A DNA stretch of 33,366 nucleotides from JBJFGR01 sp051892875 (GCA_051892875.1 JBJFGR010000132.1:1-33366), one strand, 5' to 3'. Shown: positions 24,020 through 33,329, counted from the first letter of the stretch. Notes: generated by a model not told the origin, from the letters alone. Translations and numbers: made by a program.

Positions 24020-24544
24020 TCAATAACTAATAGATTCTATATTTAAATTTTCATTTGTAAAAACGCAAATATTACTAGCAATTTTTAATGATTTTTTTAC
24101 AATTTCCTCTGCGTTAAGATTAGTATTTTCATATAAAGCTATGGCAGAACTTAATGCAAAATTGCCACCAGAGCCTATTGATAATATATCATTATTTTGT
24201 TGTAATACATCACCATTACCACTAACTATGAATGATTTATTTTTGTCAGCGACAATCAGCATGGCTTCAAGACGTCTTAAGTTTTTATTATTTCGCCATT
24301 CTTTTGCAAATTTTATAACAGCTTTTTCGAGATTGCCATTTAATTCCCCTATAATACTCTCTAAAGTTTCTAGCAAACTAAAAGCATCTGTTGTACTTCC
24401 TGCAAATCCAGCAAGTATTTGGTTTTTGTATAGTTTATGAATTTTTTTAGCATTACCTTTGATTATGGTATTACCCATACTTACTTGACCATCACCACCG
24501 ATTACTACTTGATTGTATCTTCTTACGGATAAAATAGTTGTCAT
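24020..24544 (-). CDS. hslV: ATP-dependent protease subunit (N-terminal threonine peptidase)
   Basis: Proteolytic partner of HslU, forming a double ring of six subunits. The 174-residue protein starts MTTILSVRR; Met removal exposes the catalytic Thr. The family motifs VIGGDGQVSMGNT and SGNGDVLQ, and GSGGNFALSSA near the sodium-site helix, are kept. Length matches E. coli HslV (176). AGAGGT precedes the ATG by about six bases. It lies 12 bases after ftsN, the same order as E. coli ftsN-hslV-hslU. Confidence 0.97.
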   Translation of the reverse strand: MTTILSVRRYNQVVIGGDGQVSMGNTIIKGNAKKIHKLYKNQILAGFAGSTTDAFSLLETLESIIGELNGNLEKAVIKFAKEWRNNKNLRRLEAMLIVADKNKSFIVSGNGDVLQQNNDILSIGSGGNFALSSAIALYENTNLNAEEIVKKSLKIASNICVFTNENLNIESISY

Positions 24545-24556
24545 AAAATACCTCTG

Positions 24557-25249
24557 TTATGTATTTACAATAGCGCAAGAATTTGCTACTTTCTTTTGTT
24601 TCATATTTTGTTTTATTTTGGTGCACTGTTCTGTAGATATACAATTGCCAACATTCAAAGAATAAGCATACCCTCCTCCTATCTTAATAAGAATAGGTGT
24701 AGATTCAACACCTAAAAATGCTATTTTAGCTTTTGCTTCTTCAGCTTCTTTTAGTGTTCTGAAACTACCACATTTTACATATGTATAGCTAGTTTTAGAT
24801 CGTGTTTTTTCAGTACTATTTTGTGACTTGATAGTTTCATTTTTTTTCTTTAATAGTTCTTTTTCTTTTCGTAATTTTTCTTCAATCTTTTTTTTCTTTT
24901 CTTGTTGTTGTTTTCTGTACAAAGCTTCTTTTTTTCTTGTTTCAGCTTCATAGTTTCTTGTGTTTTCTACACCGGAACCTGAATCTACAACTTTATTTTC
25001 TAATAATTGTGTATAGTCATATGTTTGTACTTCTTTTTTATTTGTTATTGAACTTTTAGTTTTGGGATTGTATTTTAAATTTTTGGTTGATTTATGATTA
25101 TTTAGGTATACTATGCTAAAAAAAATTGCTAATAACATAACAATAACAGATGAGGCTAAAAAAATCTTAAAGGATTCTTTGGTTTTCATCTTGTTATTGC
25201 TTATAGTTTTTCTTTTAGTTTGTTTTGTTTTTTTTATTGTAGCAACCAT
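24557..25249 (-). CDS. ftsN: cell division protein FtsN-like (SPOR domain)
   Basis: Bitopic inner-membrane protein that activates septal peptidoglycan synthesis. The 230-residue protein has a basic cytoplasmic tail (1-27), one membrane segment at about 28-49, and a periplasmic essential-helix-like motif YDYTQLLENKVV at 77-88 resembling the E. coli FtsN activation region. A Lys/Glu-rich coiled-coil linker spans about 97-140, and a C-terminal SPOR domain about 155-227 binds denuded glycan strands. It is shorter than E. coli FtsN (319), mainly in the linker. The start overlaps the argS stop (TAATG), and position before hslV supports FtsN over another SPOR protein. Confidence 0.88.
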   Translation of the reverse strand: MVATIKKTKQTKRKTISNNKMKTKESFKIFLASSVIVMLLAIFFSIVYLNNHKSTKNLKYNPKTKSSITNKKEVQTYDYTQLLENKVVDSGSGVENTRNYEAETRKKEALYRKQQQEKKKKIEEKLRKEKELLKKKNETIKSQNSTEKTRSKTSYTYVKCGSFRTLKEAEEAKAKIAFLGVESTPILIKIGGGYAYSLNVGNCISTEQCTKIKQNMKQKKVANSCAIVNT

Positions 25250-26994
25250 TACATTTTTTCCAAAACTTTTATTCCTAGCATATTTAAACCTAGTTTAATT
25301 ATGTCAGAAGTGCATTTACAAATTGAAAGTCTACTTGATTTTATTTCGTTTTCAATTTCACTTTTGTTAATTGGACAATGTTCATAAAATCTCATAAATA
25401 CGACTGCAAGTTCATATAAATATGTGCATAATAAATGAGGCATAGCTTTTTCAGCTGCACTGTTAACGATGTCATTGAATTGCAGTATTTTTTGACATAG
25501 TACTTCTTCAAATTCATTAGTTATTTTTATATGTGAGAATGTAGTACCTTCTGATTTCTTAAAGATAGATTGAATTCTGCTATACGCATATTGTAGGTAA
25601 GGTGATGTATTACCTTCAAACGTTAACATATTATCCCAATCAAAAATATAATCAGTTGTTCTATTTTTTGACAAATCTGCGTATTTTACGGCACCCATTG
25701 CAACTGTGTTTATTACATTATTTTTTTCTTCTTCGTTTGTAAAGTTATTAGATGGTCTTTGTTCTATTATTTTTGTCATTCTTGAAACGGCTTCATTTAG
25801 AAGTTCTTTTAATTTTATTGTACCGCCAGAACGTGTTTTGAATGGTTTTCCATCCTTTCCGAGCATTACACCAAAAGCTGCATGTTCTAGTTCTACATTT
25901 TTAGGAACGTAACCAGCTATTTTGGCAATTTCCCAAGCCATCATTAAGTGTTCGTGCTGTCTTGAATCAGCAAAACAAATCATTCTTTTTGCTTTTAATT
26001 TTTCACATCTATATTTTGTACAAGCTATATCTGTTGTTGTGTATAAAAAACCACCATCTTTTTTTTGAACAATAACTCCTCTTGGGTTACCATCTTTATC
26101 TTTGAAAGAGTCAAGATAGACAACATATGCTCCGTCATCAAGAACGGCCAACCCCTTGTTCTTTAGATCATCAACCATTGGTTTTAACATATCGTTGTAC
26201 ATACTTTCACCCATGATATCTTTTTCAGTTAATGAAATATTTAAACGTCTGTATATTTCTTGATTTTGATTCATGGTGATATTTACTAATTTTTTCCACA
26301 TAGAAAGGCAAAATTCATCGCCACTTTGAAGTTTTACAACATAATTTCTTGCTTTTTCTGCAAATTCATTATCGTTATCATAGCAAATCTTTGCTTCTCT
26401 ATAAAAAGCTTCTAAATCCTGTAATTCTATATTTGATGAATATTCTTTTTCCTGTTTTTCAAGGTAAGCTATTAGCATACCGAACTGTGTTCCCCAATCG
26501 CCGATATGATTAGCTCTTATTACTTTATTTCCTAAAGTTTCTAATATTCTAACAACAGCATCGCCTATTACTGTTGATCTTATGTGATGAACAGCCATTT
26601 CTTTTGCTACATTTGGGGAAGAATAGTCAACAACAATAGTTGTAGGTTCTTTTTTGGAATATACACCTAATAAAGGATCATCTTTAATTTTATTAATTTG
26701 TTCTTCTAAGTAATTATTGTTGAGGTAGAAATTAATAAATCCAGGGCCCGCTATCTCTATTTTTTCAATAGCATTATCTTTTGGTATTTCGCTGACAATC
26801 ATTGATGCGATATCTCTAGGAGATTTGTGTAATTGTTTTGTTAATAACATTGCTATGTTAGTAGCATAATCACCATGATTTTTATCCTTCGTTTGTTCAA
26901 CAACAAAGTTTATTTTTTGGGGATTATCTAGTAAGTTTTTATCAGATAATTGTTTTAAAATACTATTAATAATGTTTTGAATGTGTTGTTTCAT
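25249..26994 (-). CDS. argS: arginyl-tRNA synthetase, altered HxGH signature
   Basis: Charges tRNA-Arg; class I enzyme. The 581-residue protein matches E. coli ArgRS in length and layout: N-terminal Add1 domain, catalytic Rossmann domain with DYSSPNVAKEM and IRANHIGDWGTQFGMLIAYLE, the KMSK-equivalent loop MLGKDGKPFKTRSGG, and the C-terminal anticodon-binding helical domain ending LGIKVLEKM. The class I signature, HVGH in E. coli (KEMHVGHLRST), reads A134-V-H136-H137 here (KEMAVHHIRST). It is the only copy in the window, sits in an intact operon, and is not otherwise degraded. Upstream of ftsN with overlap. Confidence 0.96.
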   Translation of the reverse strand: MKQHIQNIINSILKQLSDKNLLDNPQKINFVVEQTKDKNHGDYATNIAMLLTKQLHKSPRDIASMIVSEIPKDNAIEKIEIAGPGFINFYLNNNYLEEQINKIKDDPLLGVYSKKEPTTIVVDYSSPNVAKEMAVHHIRSTVIGDAVVRILETLGNKVIRANHIGDWGTQFGMLIAYLEKQEKEYSSNIELQDLEAFYREAKICYDNDNEFAEKARNYVVKLQSGDEFCLSMWKKLVNITMNQNQEIYRRLNISLTEKDIMGESMYNDMLKPMVDDLKNKGLAVLDDGAYVVYLDSFKDKDGNPRGVIVQKKDGGFLYTTTDIACTKYRCEKLKAKRMICFADSRQHEHLMMAWEIAKIAGYVPKNVELEHAAFGVMLGKDGKPFKTRSGGTIKLKELLNEAVSRMTKIIEQRPSNNFTNEEEKNNVINTVAMGAVKYADLSKNRTTDYIFDWDNMLTFEGNTSPYLQYAYSRIQSIFKKSEGTTFSHIKITNEFEEVLCQKILQFNDIVNSAAEKAMPHLLCTYLYELAVVFMRFYEHCPINKSEIENEIKSSRLSICKCTSDIIKLGLNMLGIKVLEKM

Positions 26995-27067
26995 AATCGT
27001 GTACTCAAATAAAATATTGTAAATTCTACTATTTTATTACTTTTTTTTCCATATTATATATACATTT

Positions 27068-29251
27068 CTATTGTATATCTATAGGATCAATATCGATTGA
27101 AAATTGAATTCTATTTGTTTGGATTATAACAAATAATGATTTTATGATGCTATGTAGGATGCTTCTAGAATAAGATTGTAATAAAATATGGTAAAAATAA
27201 TTGTTAGATTTTTTTTCAATTAATGAGGGGTAAGGTGTACTTATTCTTATTTTTGATGATGTTATATTATTTTCTGTCAGGTGTTTGTATATGAGCTTTA
27301 TATTATTGTATGCAATAGCTTTATTTGTTGATTTTGTTTTTATAATTGCTTGATAAGTAAAAGGTGGCAAATTAAGCTTTTTTCTTTCTTTTAAGTTTTC
27401 TTGTGCAAAAATATTGTAGCCATCTGTTATTAAAGTATTTAAGAGTGGATGTTTTGGATAATGTGTTTGTAGATAAACAACGCCTTGTTTTTGACTTCTT
27501 CCTGTACGACCTGAAACTTGGGTTATTAGTTGTGCTAATTTTTCAGTAGCTCTAAAATCGTTAGAGTAAATATATGAGTCAATGTCAATAATTCCTACTA
27601 ATGTAACATTTGGAAAATGGTGACCTTTGGCAAGAATTTGTGTGCCAACAAGTATGTTGTAGTATCCATTTGCTATTTTCTCTAAATAATTATTCAAATT
27701 TCCTTTTTTATTTGTTGTATCTCTATCAATTCTAGCAATATTTGAATTAACAAAGACTTTTTTTAAATATTCGCATATTTGTTCCGTGCCTATACCTGTT
27801 GTTACAAGCGATGATTTATGACACTTAGGGCAGTTAATTGGTATAGGATATTTTGTTTCACAGTGATGGCATATAAGGGAATTCAGACTTTTATGCACAC
27901 ATAAATTAATGTCACAATTGTTGCATGTAAATACATAACCACAACTATGACATATTAGTTTATTAGAGTACCCTCTCCTATTTAGCATTAGTAACACTTG
28001 ATTTTGTTTGCTTAATTCTTTTTGTATTTCTATTATTAAATTTTGCGATATACCACAATTAATATTTTGATATCTCATGTCGATAATTTTATAAATGGTT
28101 TTTAATGTAGTTTCTGCCTTTTGGGTTAGTTTGAGTTCTATAAATTTTCCTAAATTAACATTGTTAATTGATTCAAAAGAAGGTGTAGCACTCCCCATAA
28201 CTATAGGAATATTCATCATAGATGCATACATAATGGCAATATCACGACAATTATATTTAAAACCATCTGTTTGTTTATATGAACTATCATGTTCTTCATC
28301 TATGATAATTATACCAAGGTTAGGGATGTTACAAAAAAGAGCGCTTCTAGTTCCAACTAAAATAGCAGCCTCATTATTTTTCATCATTAAAAAAGAATCT
28401 AATTTATCTGTTTCCGATAATGATGAATGTAAGACAGCTATAGGCATTGAAAATCGTGTATAGAATCTTTTGATAGTTTGAGGCGTTAAATTAATCTCAG
28501 GTACAAGTACTAAAGCTTGTTTTTTTTGAGCAAGAACATATTCTATTGTTTGTAAATAAACTTCAGTTTTCCCCGATCCTGTAACGCCGTTAATTAGAAA
28601 AACAGAGAATTTATTTATACTATTTATTATCGTATTATAAGCAATGGTTTGTTCATTGTTTAATGTTTTTTTATCAAAACTTTGTAATTGTTTGCTGGTC
28701 CATGGTTCTCTTGTTTTAATAATTTCATATGATTCAATAATTTTTTTTTCTTCTAGATTTTTTATTGTGTGAGACAAAAATCCCATTTTTTTTAATTCAA
28801 CGAGTGTGTAATTTTTTAGGCTAAGAATTTTAATTAGTTCTAATGCTTTAGGTCCAAATTTATATTTTGTTAAATCTATATTATTAACAAGTTTAACAGC
28901 TTTTATAGGATCAAAAGTCGTTTTTTTACCCTTTTTTAAAGCTGGTAGTAAAGCAGAGAAACACACTTCGCCTATAGGGTGATGATAATACGATGATGCC
29001 CATCTTAATAATTTAATATTTAGAGGATTAAGAATGGGGTATGGGTCAATAATTTCTAGAACTTGTTTTATAGGAATATTTTTTGGAGTTGTTTGAAAAT
29101 ATGATTTATCCAAAACAATTCCTATTATTTTTCGATTATTGAAATTAACCAAAACCCTGCAACCAATTATATTTTTGTTTAATGAATCACTATTTATAAT
29201 GTATTCAAATGTCTGAAACAGGGGTACATCGATAGCTATTTGAACAAACAT
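27068..29251 (-). CDS. priA: primosomal replication protein N', superfamily 2 helicase
   Basis: Restarts replication at abandoned forks by loading DnaB through PriB/DnaT. The 727-residue protein (732 in E. coli) has the N-terminal 3' DNA-binding domain, Walker A GVTGSGKTE at 222-230, the DEEH box IIDEEHDSSYKQ, LNRRGYS, and an eight-cysteine zinc region between about 435 and 480 (CHSCGYVFTCNNC through CPKC). Helicase motifs V and VI follow as GTQILAKGHHFPNVTLVG and QVSGRTGRS. E. coli has QVAGRAGR in motif VI. Divergent from rpmE and 73 bases upstream of argS. Confidence 0.96.
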   Translation of the reverse strand: MFVQIAIDVPLFQTFEYIINSDSLNKNIIGCRVLVNFNNRKIIGIVLDKSYFQTTPKNIPIKQVLEIIDPYPILNPLNIKLLRWASSYYHHPIGEVCFSALLPALKKGKKTTFDPIKAVKLVNNIDLTKYKFGPKALELIKILSLKNYTLVELKKMGFLSHTIKNLEEKKIIESYEIIKTREPWTSKQLQSFDKKTLNNEQTIAYNTIINSINKFSVFLINGVTGSGKTEVYLQTIEYVLAQKKQALVLVPEINLTPQTIKRFYTRFSMPIAVLHSSLSETDKLDSFLMMKNNEAAILVGTRSALFCNIPNLGIIIIDEEHDSSYKQTDGFKYNCRDIAIMYASMMNIPIVMGSATPSFESINNVNLGKFIELKLTQKAETTLKTIYKIIDMRYQNINCGISQNLIIEIQKELSKQNQVLLMLNRRGYSNKLICHSCGYVFTCNNCDINLCVHKSLNSLICHHCETKYPIPINCPKCHKSSLVTTGIGTEQICEYLKKVFVNSNIARIDRDTTNKKGNLNNYLEKIANGYYNILVGTQILAKGHHFPNVTLVGIIDIDSYIYSNDFRATEKLAQLITQVSGRTGRSQKQGVVYLQTHYPKHPLLNTLITDGYNIFAQENLKERKKLNLPPFTYQAIIKTKSTNKAIAYNNIKLIYKHLTENNITSSKIRISTPYPSLIEKKSNNYFYHILLQSYSRSILHSIIKSLFVIIQTNRIQFSIDIDPIDIQ

Positions 29252-29373
29252 AAAATGTCTCTTGCATATTTTTGTTTAATAATATATCATGCACACGAAT
29301 TTTGTTCCATTTTTTTTACATGGTATTTAGCACTATAAGGTGGCTGAACAGCGATGTAAATATAGAGGTTTTT

Positions 29374-29589
29374 ATGAAAAAAGATATTCATCCTTCATAT
29401 GAAGAAATTACAGTGAAGTGTTCATGTGGTAATGTTTTTAAGACAAGATCTACAATCGGACACGATATTTCAATTGATGTTTGCTCAGCTTGTCATCCAT
29501 TCTATACAGGTAAGCAAAAGATTGTTGACACTGGTGGTAGAGTAGAACGTTTCAATAAGCGTTTTGGAATGTTTTCTTCTAAGAAGTAA
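29374..29589 (+). CDS. rpmE: 50S ribosomal protein L31, zinc-binding form
   Basis: Large-subunit protein at the inter-subunit bridge. The 71-residue protein starts MKKDIHPSYEEITVKCSCGNV and has Cys16, Cys18, Cys37 and Cys40 (CSC and CSAC), the zinc-retaining C+ form that Zur-regulated paralogues replace under zinc limitation. It matches E. coli L31 closely. The frame is open 34 codons upstream, but the ATG at 29374, with AGAGG nearby, begins the family sequence. Divergent from priA as in E. coli, and followed by its own terminator. Confidence 0.97.
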   Translation: MKKDIHPSYEEITVKCSCGNVFKTRSTIGHDISIDVCSACHPFYTGKQKIVDTGGRVERFNKRFGMFSSKK

Positions 29590-29593
29590 TATT

Positions 29594-29620
29594 AAACCCG
29601 CTGAAAGGCGGGTTTATTTA
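29594..29620 (+). terminator. terminator of rpmE
   Basis: AAACCCGC (29594-29601) pairs with GCGGGTTT (29608-29615) around TGAAAG, and TTTATTTATG follows. It is five bases after the rpmE stop and stands out as a G+C-rich stem in AT-rich DNA. Confidence 0.85.
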
Positions 29621-30004
29621 TGTTAAGCTAAATATAAAATAGTTTTAACACCTATAAATTATTATAGTTGTAAACAGTAAAAATTGAATAAAAATAAAAA
29701 GATTTTGTTCATGTTTATATATTTGTGTAAATATTAATACATAAAAAAATAATGATTTAAAATAATTTACTAATGTTTAACTGTTGTTAAAAAACAGATA
29801 CAAAACATTAATGAAATTAAAGTGTTGAATTAGCAATTCAAATTTACATATTTATTTTTGATAAAATACAAAAATTATTTTTCTATTGTAAAGTATGAGA
29901 TTTGTTTCTTATTTTACAAATTTTACTGTCTTATTGATTGATTGTTTGTTATTCTATTTATAGATTGTTTTCTTTATTCATTATGTTGTTTGTCGGGAGG
30001 GGAT
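29621..30004. other. non-coding interval upstream of maeB
   Basis: About 380 bases of very AT-rich DNA. I see no gene on either strand. There is a small imperfect hairpin near 29645-29680 (CTATAA-ATTA-TTATAG core) and a likely maeB promoter at 29934-29962. The length suggests a regulated maeB promoter region, but no recognisable operator is present. Confidence 0.5.
29934..29962 (+). promoter_or_regulatory. candidate maeB promoter
   Basis: TTGATT (29934-29939) and TTTATA (29957-29962) are 17 bases apart, about 42 bases before the maeB ATG. The -10 match is only moderate. Confidence 0.35.
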
Positions 30005-31252
30005 ATGGCTGACAACAAACTACACGCAGATGCCTTAAATTATCATGCTAACCCAATACCAGGGAAGATTGAAATATGTATCACTAAACCAGCTGAAACA
30101 GCTCATGATTTAACTTTGGCATACAGTCCTGGTGTTGCAGAGCCTGTTCGTGAAATCGCTAAAAACCCAGAGTTAGCTTATGATTACACTATAAAAGGGA
30201 ATTTAGTTGCGGTTATAACAAATGGTACTGCTATTTTGGGATTAGGTAATTTGGGACCATTGGCCTCTAAACCAGTAATGGAGGGTAAAGCATTATTATT
30301 TAAGAAATTTGCAAATGTTAATGCTATTGATATAGAAGTAAAACATAAAGATGTTGATGATTTTGTTAATACGGTAGCGAATATAGCAGATTCTTTTGGT
30401 GGTATAAATTTAGAGGATATAAAAGCTCCAGAGTGTTTTGTTATTGAAAAGAGATTAAAAGAAATCTGTGATATTCCTGTTTTTCATGATGATCAACATG
30501 GAACCGCAATTGTTACTACGGCAGGTATTCTGAATGCATTGCAAATTCAAGGTAAAAAAATTGAAGATTGTAAAGTAGTTTGTTTAGGTGCTGGTGCGGC
30601 AGGTGTTGCTTGTTCTGATTTGTTGCTAGCTAGTGGAGCAAAACGTGAAAATCTATTTATGATAGATAGACATGGTGTTATTCGTTCAGAAAGAAATGAT
30701 TTAAATGGTGAAAAGCCAAGATTTATAAACGATACAGGACCCAAAACATTGGCTGAAGCTATGAAAGATGCAGATGTATTCCTAGGAGTTTCTGGTCCAA
30801 ATTTAGTAAATGAAGATGAAGTTCTATCAATGGCTGATAAAGCAGTTATTTTTGCGTGCAGTAATCCAGATCCTGAAGTTTGTCCAGCTCTTGTCAAAAG
30901 GGTTAGACCCGATATTATAATGGGTACTGGTAGATCTGATTATCCAAATCAAATTAATAACGTTATTTGTTTCCCTTTTTTGTTTAGGGGGGCTTTAGAT
31001 GTTCGCGCAAAAGAAATTAATTTAGATATGAAATTAGCTGCAATGAATGCTATTCGTTTGTTAGCACAGGAAATTGTTCCTCAAGAAGTAATTGATGCAT
31101 CTGATGAATCTTTCCTTGAATTTGGTTCTAATTATATCATGCCTAAACCGATGGATAAACGCTTGTTTAAATGGGTATCAAAGGCTGTTGCAGAAGCTGC
31201 AATTAAATCTGGTGTGGCCAGAAGAAGTCTGCCAGAACATTATTTAGATTAG
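30005..31252 (+). CDS. maeB: NADP-type malic enzyme, single domain
   Basis: Oxidative decarboxylation of malate to pyruvate, supplying NADPH or linking the TCA cycle to pyruvate. The 415-residue protein has AYSPGVAEPVREI, GLGNLGPLASKPVMEGK, the metal-binding EDIKAPECFVIE and FHDDQHGTAI, and the Rossmann loop LGAGAAGVACSDLL, then RSDYPNQINNVICFPF. It is the one-domain type, lacking the C-terminal phosphotransacetylase-like domain of the 759-residue E. coli MaeB. The frame extends 21 codons further upstream, but the ATG at 30005 has a strong SD (GGGAGGGG) just before it and gives the family N-terminus. NAD versus NADP use cannot be told by eye. Confidence 0.93.
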   Translation: MADNKLHADALNYHANPIPGKIEICITKPAETAHDLTLAYSPGVAEPVREIAKNPELAYDYTIKGNLVAVITNGTAILGLGNLGPLASKPVMEGKALLFKKFANVNAIDIEVKHKDVDDFVNTVANIADSFGGINLEDIKAPECFVIEKRLKEICDIPVFHDDQHGTAIVTTAGILNALQIQGKKIEDCKVVCLGAGAAGVACSDLLLASGAKRENLFMIDRHGVIRSERNDLNGEKPRFINDTGPKTLAEAMKDADVFLGVSGPNLVNEDEVLSMADKAVIFACSNPDPEVCPALVKRVRPDIIMGTGRSDYPNQINNVICFPFLFRGALDVRAKEINLDMKLAAMNAIRLLAQEIVPQEVIDASDESFLEFGSNYIMPKPMDKRLFKWVSKAVAEAAIKSGVARRSLPEHYLD

Positions 31253-31309
31253 TACTAGGCTATAGATTAAATGTAGTGATATAAAATAAACTATTTTTTA
31301 AATTTTGAT

Positions 31310-31340
31310 AAAGGCGATATAAAAGTTATCGCCTTTTATT
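31310..31340 (+). terminator. terminator between maeB and trmA
   Basis: AAAGGCGATA (31310-31319) pairs with TATCGCCTTT (31327-31336) around TAAAAGT, and TTTTATTTT follows on the plus strand. The minus strand also has a moderate T-rich tail, so it may stop both convergent transcripts. Confidence 0.85.
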
Positions 31341-31363
31341 TTCAATCAGCTACTGAATAAGTG

Positions 31364-32494
31364 TTACTTTTTGTGTAGGATACATCCCGTTTCAATGTGC
31401 TTTGTATATGGAAATTGGTCAAAGAAACATATTTCTTTAACATTATAATCGTTAGATAAACTTTTTAGGTTTTTAATTAAAGTATCTGGATTACACGATA
31501 TATATATAATATTCTGAAATTTGGATATCATTGAAATGGTTTTGTCATCGATACCGCATCTAGGAGGGTCGACAAATACAGTAGAGAAATTATAATCATC
31601 CAAATTCACATCACAATTTTTTAATCTATTAAATTCTCTTTCTTTATTCATGGCCTGAGTAAACTCTTCAGAACTCATTTTTATGATTTTGAGATTGGTG
31701 ATATTATTTTTTTTTATATTAAATTGTGCTGAGCTAACGCTAGTTTTTGAAATCTCAGTTGCAAGGACTTTATTATAATTCTCTGAAAGAACTATAGAAA
31801 AGTTACCATTACCACAATATAATTCTAAAAGATCACCTTGGGCGTTTAAGGTTTTATTTTGCACCCAAGATAACATGTTCTCACATATGCGTGCATTTGG
31901 CTGGGTAAAAGAGTTTTCAATTTGTTTATAAGCGTAAACTTTATTATTTACAGTAAGATTTTCAATAACAAAATCTTTATCTACAATAAGTTTTTGTTTT
32001 CTAGATCTTCCTATGAAATTTAAATTTATATTAAAATTTTTAGATAATTTATCTTTTAAAATAATAATTGAATTAACCCATGAATCGTCTAATGGCTTGT
32101 GATAGTTTAAAGTAATAAGCAATTCATTCGATAATGTTGATAAAAAATCAATGCCAAATAACTTATGCTTTAATAAGTTGTTTTGTATAATTTCTTCTTT
32201 AATTATAGGCATTAATTTATTTATTAGTGCAGAAGCTGGATAAAATTGATCAAGTAGAATTCGTTTTTTTTTACCATTAATAACTTCAAACATATTGTAG
32301 TAAAAAGTATTATCAATATGGAAAATCGAAAATTCGGCACGCATTCTATAGTTTATAGGTTCTGATGTATAGTATGTATATGGTATTTGCATACCAAGAG
32401 TATTATTAATTTTATTAGAAAAAAAATTAACTTTTTCTAAAAATAAAGAGTCGCATTTTTCTTTAGAAAAATAGTTGGTTTTATCAAAAAACAT
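31364..32494 (-). CDS. trmA: tRNA (uracil-54-C5)-methyltransferase
   Basis: Makes ribothymidine at position 54 of tRNA using S-adenosylmethionine. The 376-residue protein has the TrmA-specific NYRMRAEF near residue 48, NSFTQPN with Q198, the SAM site LLELYCGNGNFS at 222-233, VDPPRCG at 308-314, ISCNP with the nucleophile C334, and HIETG with the general base E368. C334 and E368 correspond to E. coli C324 and E358. No TRAM domain or iron-sulfur cysteines, so not RlmD or RlmC. Eight bases after the RRM gene on the same strand. Confidence 0.96.
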   Translation of the reverse strand: MFFDKTNYFSKEKCDSLFLEKVNFFSNKINNTLGMQIPYTYYTSEPINYRMRAEFSIFHIDNTFYYNMFEVINGKKKRILLDQFYPASALINKLMPIIKEEIIQNNLLKHKLFGIDFLSTLSNELLITLNYHKPLDDSWVNSIIILKDKLSKNFNINLNFIGRSRKQKLIVDKDFVIENLTVNNKVYAYKQIENSFTQPNARICENMLSWVQNKTLNAQGDLLELYCGNGNFSIVLSENYNKVLATEISKTSVSSAQFNIKKNNITNLKIIKMSSEEFTQAMNKEREFNRLKNCDVNLDDYNFSTVFVDPPRCGIDDKTISMISKFQNIIYISCNPDTLIKNLKSLSNDYNVKEICFFDQFPYTKHIETGCILHKK

Positions 32495-32502
32495 AAAATA
32501 AA

Positions 32503-33123
32503 TTATTCCTTCATTTTTCTTTCATTTGCTATTTTTATGACAATTGTTCGTCCCATAATTATAGCACCTTCTAATTGTTTTATAGCATTTAGACCTGCAG
32601 TTTTAGTTATTTGAACAAAAGCTATTCCTTTTTTTCTTTTTGTAACGAAATCTTTTGATATATAAATAGAATTAATTTTACCGCCAAACTGTTTTAGTAG
32701 CTCTGTAATATCATTTTCATTCATTTTGAATGGAATATTTCCTAAATAAAGAGTGATATATTCTTCATCATTAATTAAAATGGGTTTTGATAAAGTTTGA
32801 TTTTGCTCTAAGATATTTTTTATAAAACTTTTTTTAGTTTTTGAACTCTCATTTTTAGCACATTCTTCAATTATGTCTGATTTATCAGTCATGTGTGGTC
32901 TAGCATCTTCTTTATAGTTTGTTGTTATTTTATTTGAGTATTTGAAAGTTAATGGGGTAATAATACCTACAAACAGTATATAGATACAGGTTATAATAAG
33001 AAAATAATTATTTGCAAGAGGTAAAACAGCAGTTCCACTGAATTTGGTGAATATTAAAAGATATAATAGTGAAAATAAGATTGAAATAAAGCAAGAAGCA
33101 ATATAATTTAATGTAGAAGGCAT
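32503..33123 (-). CDS. membrane-anchored RRM RNA-binding protein
   Basis: No gene symbol recognised. The 206-residue protein has two membrane segments (about 7-27 and 40-62), a charged linker (about 63-120), and one C-terminal RNA recognition motif at about 122-202. RNP2 is LYLGNI at 125-130 and RNP1 is KGIAFVQI at 165-172, with an aromatic at the usual RNP1 position. Helix-loop segments MNENDITELLKQFG and AGLNAIKQLEGA fit the fold. Membrane plus RRM is an unusual pairing; similar genes near trmA occur, as I recall, in Vibrio/Shewanella relatives. The RRM faces the cytoplasm if both termini are inside. Probably co-transcribed with trmA. Confidence 0.8.
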   Translation of the reverse strand: MPSTLNYIASCFISILFSLLYLLIFTKFSGTAVLPLANNYFLIITCIYILFVGIITPLTFKYSNKITTNYKEDARPHMTDKSDIIEECAKNESSKTKKSFIKNILEQNQTLSKPILINDEEYITLYLGNIPFKMNENDITELLKQFGGKINSIYISKDFVTKRKKGIAFVQITKTAGLNAIKQLEGAIIMGRTIVIKIANERKMKE

Positions 33124-33161
33124 AATATATCTCTAAAATAAAATTTAAACAACATTTTGTT

Positions 33162-33190
33162 ATTATATGGCTAATAATGTTTAAAGCGAA
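33162..33190 (-). promoter_or_regulatory. candidate promoter for the RRM gene and trmA
   Basis: On the minus strand TATAAT (33167-33162) is preceded, 17 bases upstream, by TTCGCT (33190-33185), a 3-of-6 match to the -35 consensus. It is about 40 bases upstream of the RRM start codon. Confidence 0.4.
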
Positions 33191-33329
33191 GATAATATAA
33201 AAATATTACGAAAGAATTATGATTTAAAACACATCAAATGCAAATAACAAAAGAATTATGTTAAATTTCGTAAAATCAGACACTTACTAAAAAAACAAAA
33301 AAATATATAGAAAAAAAAGAGAAAATGAG

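Noticed and set aside
29272..29373. N-terminal extension of L31.
   Set aside because: The 34 upstream residues have no ribosomal similarity; MKKDIHP at 29374 is the standard L31 start.
29942..30004. Longer maeB start at 29942.
   Set aside because: The extra 21 residues are hydrophobic and non-family, and overlap the candidate promoter; a strong GGGAGGGG SD marks the ATG at 30005.
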